Source: JAYGED01 sp046582565 (GTDB lineage: Bacteria; Pseudomonadota; Alphaproteobacteria; JAAXGF01). Taken from it: a stretch of DNA of 16,044 bases. The first letter of the stretch is position 1. Every line of letters starts with the position of its first letter. Shown here one piece after another: positions 15,401-16,044 of this stretch. Both the position numbers and the translations under genes were made by a program. The stretch spans positions 1-16,044 of the forward strand of contig JAYGED010000144.1 of assembly GCA_046582565.1 (NCBI GenBank). The letters run 5' to 3'. The notes beneath the pieces were generated by a model. The model worked only from the letters and a program-made list of their open reading frames with translations. It did not search any database and had not been told where the DNA came from.

Positions 15401-15847
15401 GGCCTTTCCGTCCGGATCCGAGGCTCGGCCCAGACCATTGACATAAAGGCTTTCCACAAAGGCCGAGCGATCCGTCACCGAATTCGAGGTAAACCTGTCG
15501 GTAAACTCCTGGGACGCGGAGAAGGAATCAGCAATCGATTCGAGCGAAGCGCCGCCGCGAAGCGCGGTTACCCAGTTCGTCAATCCAGCGTCATCGGCTT
15601 GGCGGCCAAACGCTACCTCATAGAGGCGGACGATGGGATCGACAAAGCTGGTCGCTTCGGTGGAAGCCACAAGCGTGTCGCGTATTGAATTGAGGGATGT
15701 GCCCGAGTTGAACTGCGCTTCGAAAAAGCTAAGGCCCGTTGCATCCGCGCTGCGGCGGAGAGCCGATTGGTATATGGCCTCGATGGCCTCGGCCGCCGTT
15801 TGCCCACTACCCAGTGTCACCAATAGCTCGATATTTTCCGTATCCAT
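12413..15847 (-). CDS. large DUF4214/RTX-type secreted or surface protein
   Basis: An acidic 1144-residue protein rich in Thr, Ala, Gly and Ser and with no cysteine seen, typical of exported surface or matrix proteins. There is no N-terminal signal peptide. Residues 20-170 hold three DUF4214-like helical units (LYEVAFGRQADDAGLTNWV is the clearest). An EF-hand-like loop DTNGNGVLDTGE lies at 228-239, then a Ser/Thr/Ala-rich beta-strand region. Hemolysin-type calcium-binding nonapeptides occur around 724-751 (GGTGVDTITGAGGADVIDGG) and 942-972 (GGTGADTIDGG, GGAGDDALTGG). The C-terminal ~170 residues end HADNFI, consistent with an uncleaved type I secretion signal. The start is supported by GAGGG a few nt upstream. 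An S-layer-like, adhesin or matrix role is likely; no type I transporter genes are in the window. An IS element begins within about 100 bp upstream. Confidence 0.85.
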   Translation of the reverse strand: MDTENIELLVTLGSGQTAAEAIEAIYQSALRRSADATGLSFFEAQFNSGTSLNSIRDTLVASTEATSFVDPIVRLYEVAFGRQADDAGLTNWVTALRGGASLESIADSFSASQEFTDRFTSNSVTDRSAFVESLYVNGLGRASDPDGKASWVDSDLTSGQLLLSFSESAESVARLDSDTTTFLTNLVDGVAADTSASLTGSTGTITILTINSRRVVDGPLAGAIVFIDTNGNGVLDTGEAFTTTDAGGGFQLTGGAGSLVSIGGTDISTGLAFSGSLSAPAGSTVLSPLTTLINQIATQSGQSAADAETTVKAALGLNSSVDLANFDPFATINSSTATDAAKETALLVQAAAAKVANLFVQTAAVSSAATSSTTANAVADAFASLATTLAATSSGTTVDLSDAATVASVISSALQTSATNQGVTLDSATISSFASATSTVTAANNLQVDTAVSGGGSVLARLTTTVQVQIVAQSSAATALATGATSGDFTAATTDFTGDSLITVISTTTVSDANGDGVDDSEASSTDTTTTAVVLITATVNPSSTITLSGTSNGAVVVDLTQAAAADAVTDGGAAITLAETASYTQGTTLIVDVGTATLSGNFSVTGNAGSNDTVDVAGKTVTGTFALAAGTDVLIADTGASFVNINSGAATTAESLTLSDNSSVTMTVAQNNGFSGTITAGASETITISDAGSVTQLDNIETYNLANGTNTFTGTTAAVTVTGGTGVDTITGAGGADVIDGGSGNDVFKYTATLAEGLDSVGGSITGNGGTDILLVSSATTGLIDNDFTNLTSIETLTLTGASTVVLASAANTTGIATVIAGAGATSISSTTAKAVTATAMAEGVTLTLLQAGAFTVTGLQSDIAGGSSTGTLAISLVADVTDSALTIAAGTGNVTVSSGGASGDTITVTGLATASQTFSAAGSGAKFNITGGANVQTITGGTGADTIDGGAAADIITGGAGDDALTGGTGVDVFVYTSSTDGVDKYTGFDWGANAGSTDDLQLTVSATIKDAAGNVIGTAINGGTAVVATIAADTAVGAAATDSVFVFATGGTDTLLSVGSGSSAADLVTAAIVQLNDGVAFGANMNAIGEGGLVLMTDDTDYFLFQLENTDTSTTTQTQDISLIGIFLGTDGVNVHADNFI

Positions 15848-15884
15848 TTTTACCCTCTAAAGTCAACTAGGCTCAGGACCTATT

Positions 15885-15902
15885 AATTCACTTGCATGAA
15901 TT
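15885..15902. repeat. 6-6-6 palindrome upstream of the RTX gene
   Basis: AATTCA-CTTGCA-TGAATT is a perfect 6-bp inverted repeat with a 6-bp spacer, 38 bp before the RTX start. It could be a dimeric operator for that gene, or sit at the junction with the insertion sequence. Confidence 0.4.
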
Positions 15903-16044
15903 GAGAAGGATTGATTCAATGGCATAGCCAAGGAAGCGTTGTCATGAGTGATCTGTTTTGGTTGTCGAAGGCACAGATGCGCCGGATTGAGCCTTATTTT
16001 CCGCTGTCGCACGGGATACCGCGTGTTGACGACCGGCGGGTGGT
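15903..16044 (+). mobile_element. left end of an IS5-family insertion sequence (partial)
   Basis: The transposase start at 15944 implies an element whose left end lies a few tens of bp upstream; 15903 is an estimate, chosen because GAGAAGGATTGATTCAATGG there could be the terminal inverted repeat. The right end is outside the window, so the repeat and the target duplication cannot be confirmed. Confidence 0.45.
15944..16044 (+). CDS. IS5-family transposase, N-terminal fragment cut by the window edge
   Basis: Thirty-three codons are visible: MSDLFWLSKAQMRRIEPYFP, then LSHGIPRVDDRRV. This is the standard N-terminus (DUF4096-like region) of a widespread IS5-type transposase found in many alphaproteobacteria; the DDE catalytic residues lie beyond the window. 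ATG 15944 has AAGGAAG at 15930-15936 upstream. It points away from the RTX gene. Whether the element is intact cannot be judged. Confidence 0.88.
   Translation, partial: MSDLFWLSKAQMRRIEPYFPLSHGIPRVDDRRV

Overview
The window reads as a GC-rich alphaproteobacterial chromosome segment, perhaps from a Rhodospirillales-like or other marine lineage; the genus cannot be fixed from sequence alone. The alphaproteobacterial signs are a GTTC-N7-GTTC LexA box, a 42-residue aa3-type cytochrome oxidase subunit IV-like protein, a TPR protein lying between guaB and guaA, and an IS5-type transposase start of a kind common in this class. Genes are tightly packed: no gap exceeds about 160 bp, and no rRNA, tRNA or CRISPR array was seen.

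Layout. (1) 1-3295, plus strand: the 3' three quarters of guaB (IMP dehydrogenase), a small exported TPR protein and guaA (GMP synthase), that is, the two steps from IMP to GMP. (2) 3305-3809: a tiny minus-strand cytochrome oxidase subunit IV-like gene too short for most gene callers, and an 88-residue unknown protein on the plus strand. (3) 3896-7735, minus strand: a four-gene operon matching aorABCD of tungsten-dependent aldehyde oxidoreductases: a 4x[4Fe-4S] electron-transfer subunit, the tungstopterin catalytic subunit, a FAD/NAD(P) oxidoreductase and a MoaD-like protein. mobB is divergent from it (7874-8362), and the shared 138-bp intergenic region carries direct and inverted repeats. (4) 8378-9334, minus strand: a DUF938 methyltransferase and an ABM-domain monooxygenase. 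(5) 9495-10808, plus strand: a DadA-like FAD amine/amino-acid oxidase. (6) 10854-12402, plus strand: an SOS unit consisting of a LexA box inside a promoter, a Y-family DNA polymerase, and an overlapping small Cys-rich protein. (7) 12413-15847, minus strand: a 1144-residue DUF4214/RTX-type secreted protein. (8) 15944 to the end: the 5' end of an IS5-family transposase, inserted just upstream of the RTX gene.

How the parts work together. The aor cluster predicts a soluble complex that oxidises aldehydes to acids at a W-pterin site, passes electrons through the four-cluster subunit to the FAD subunit and reduces NAD+; the MoaD-like protein and MobB point to dedicated pterin-cofactor supply. The polymerase and its small overlapping partner look like a DNA-damage-induced mutagenesis cassette. 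The least described elements are that small Cys-rich partner, the repeat-rich aorA-mobB control region and the 88-residue unknown protein.
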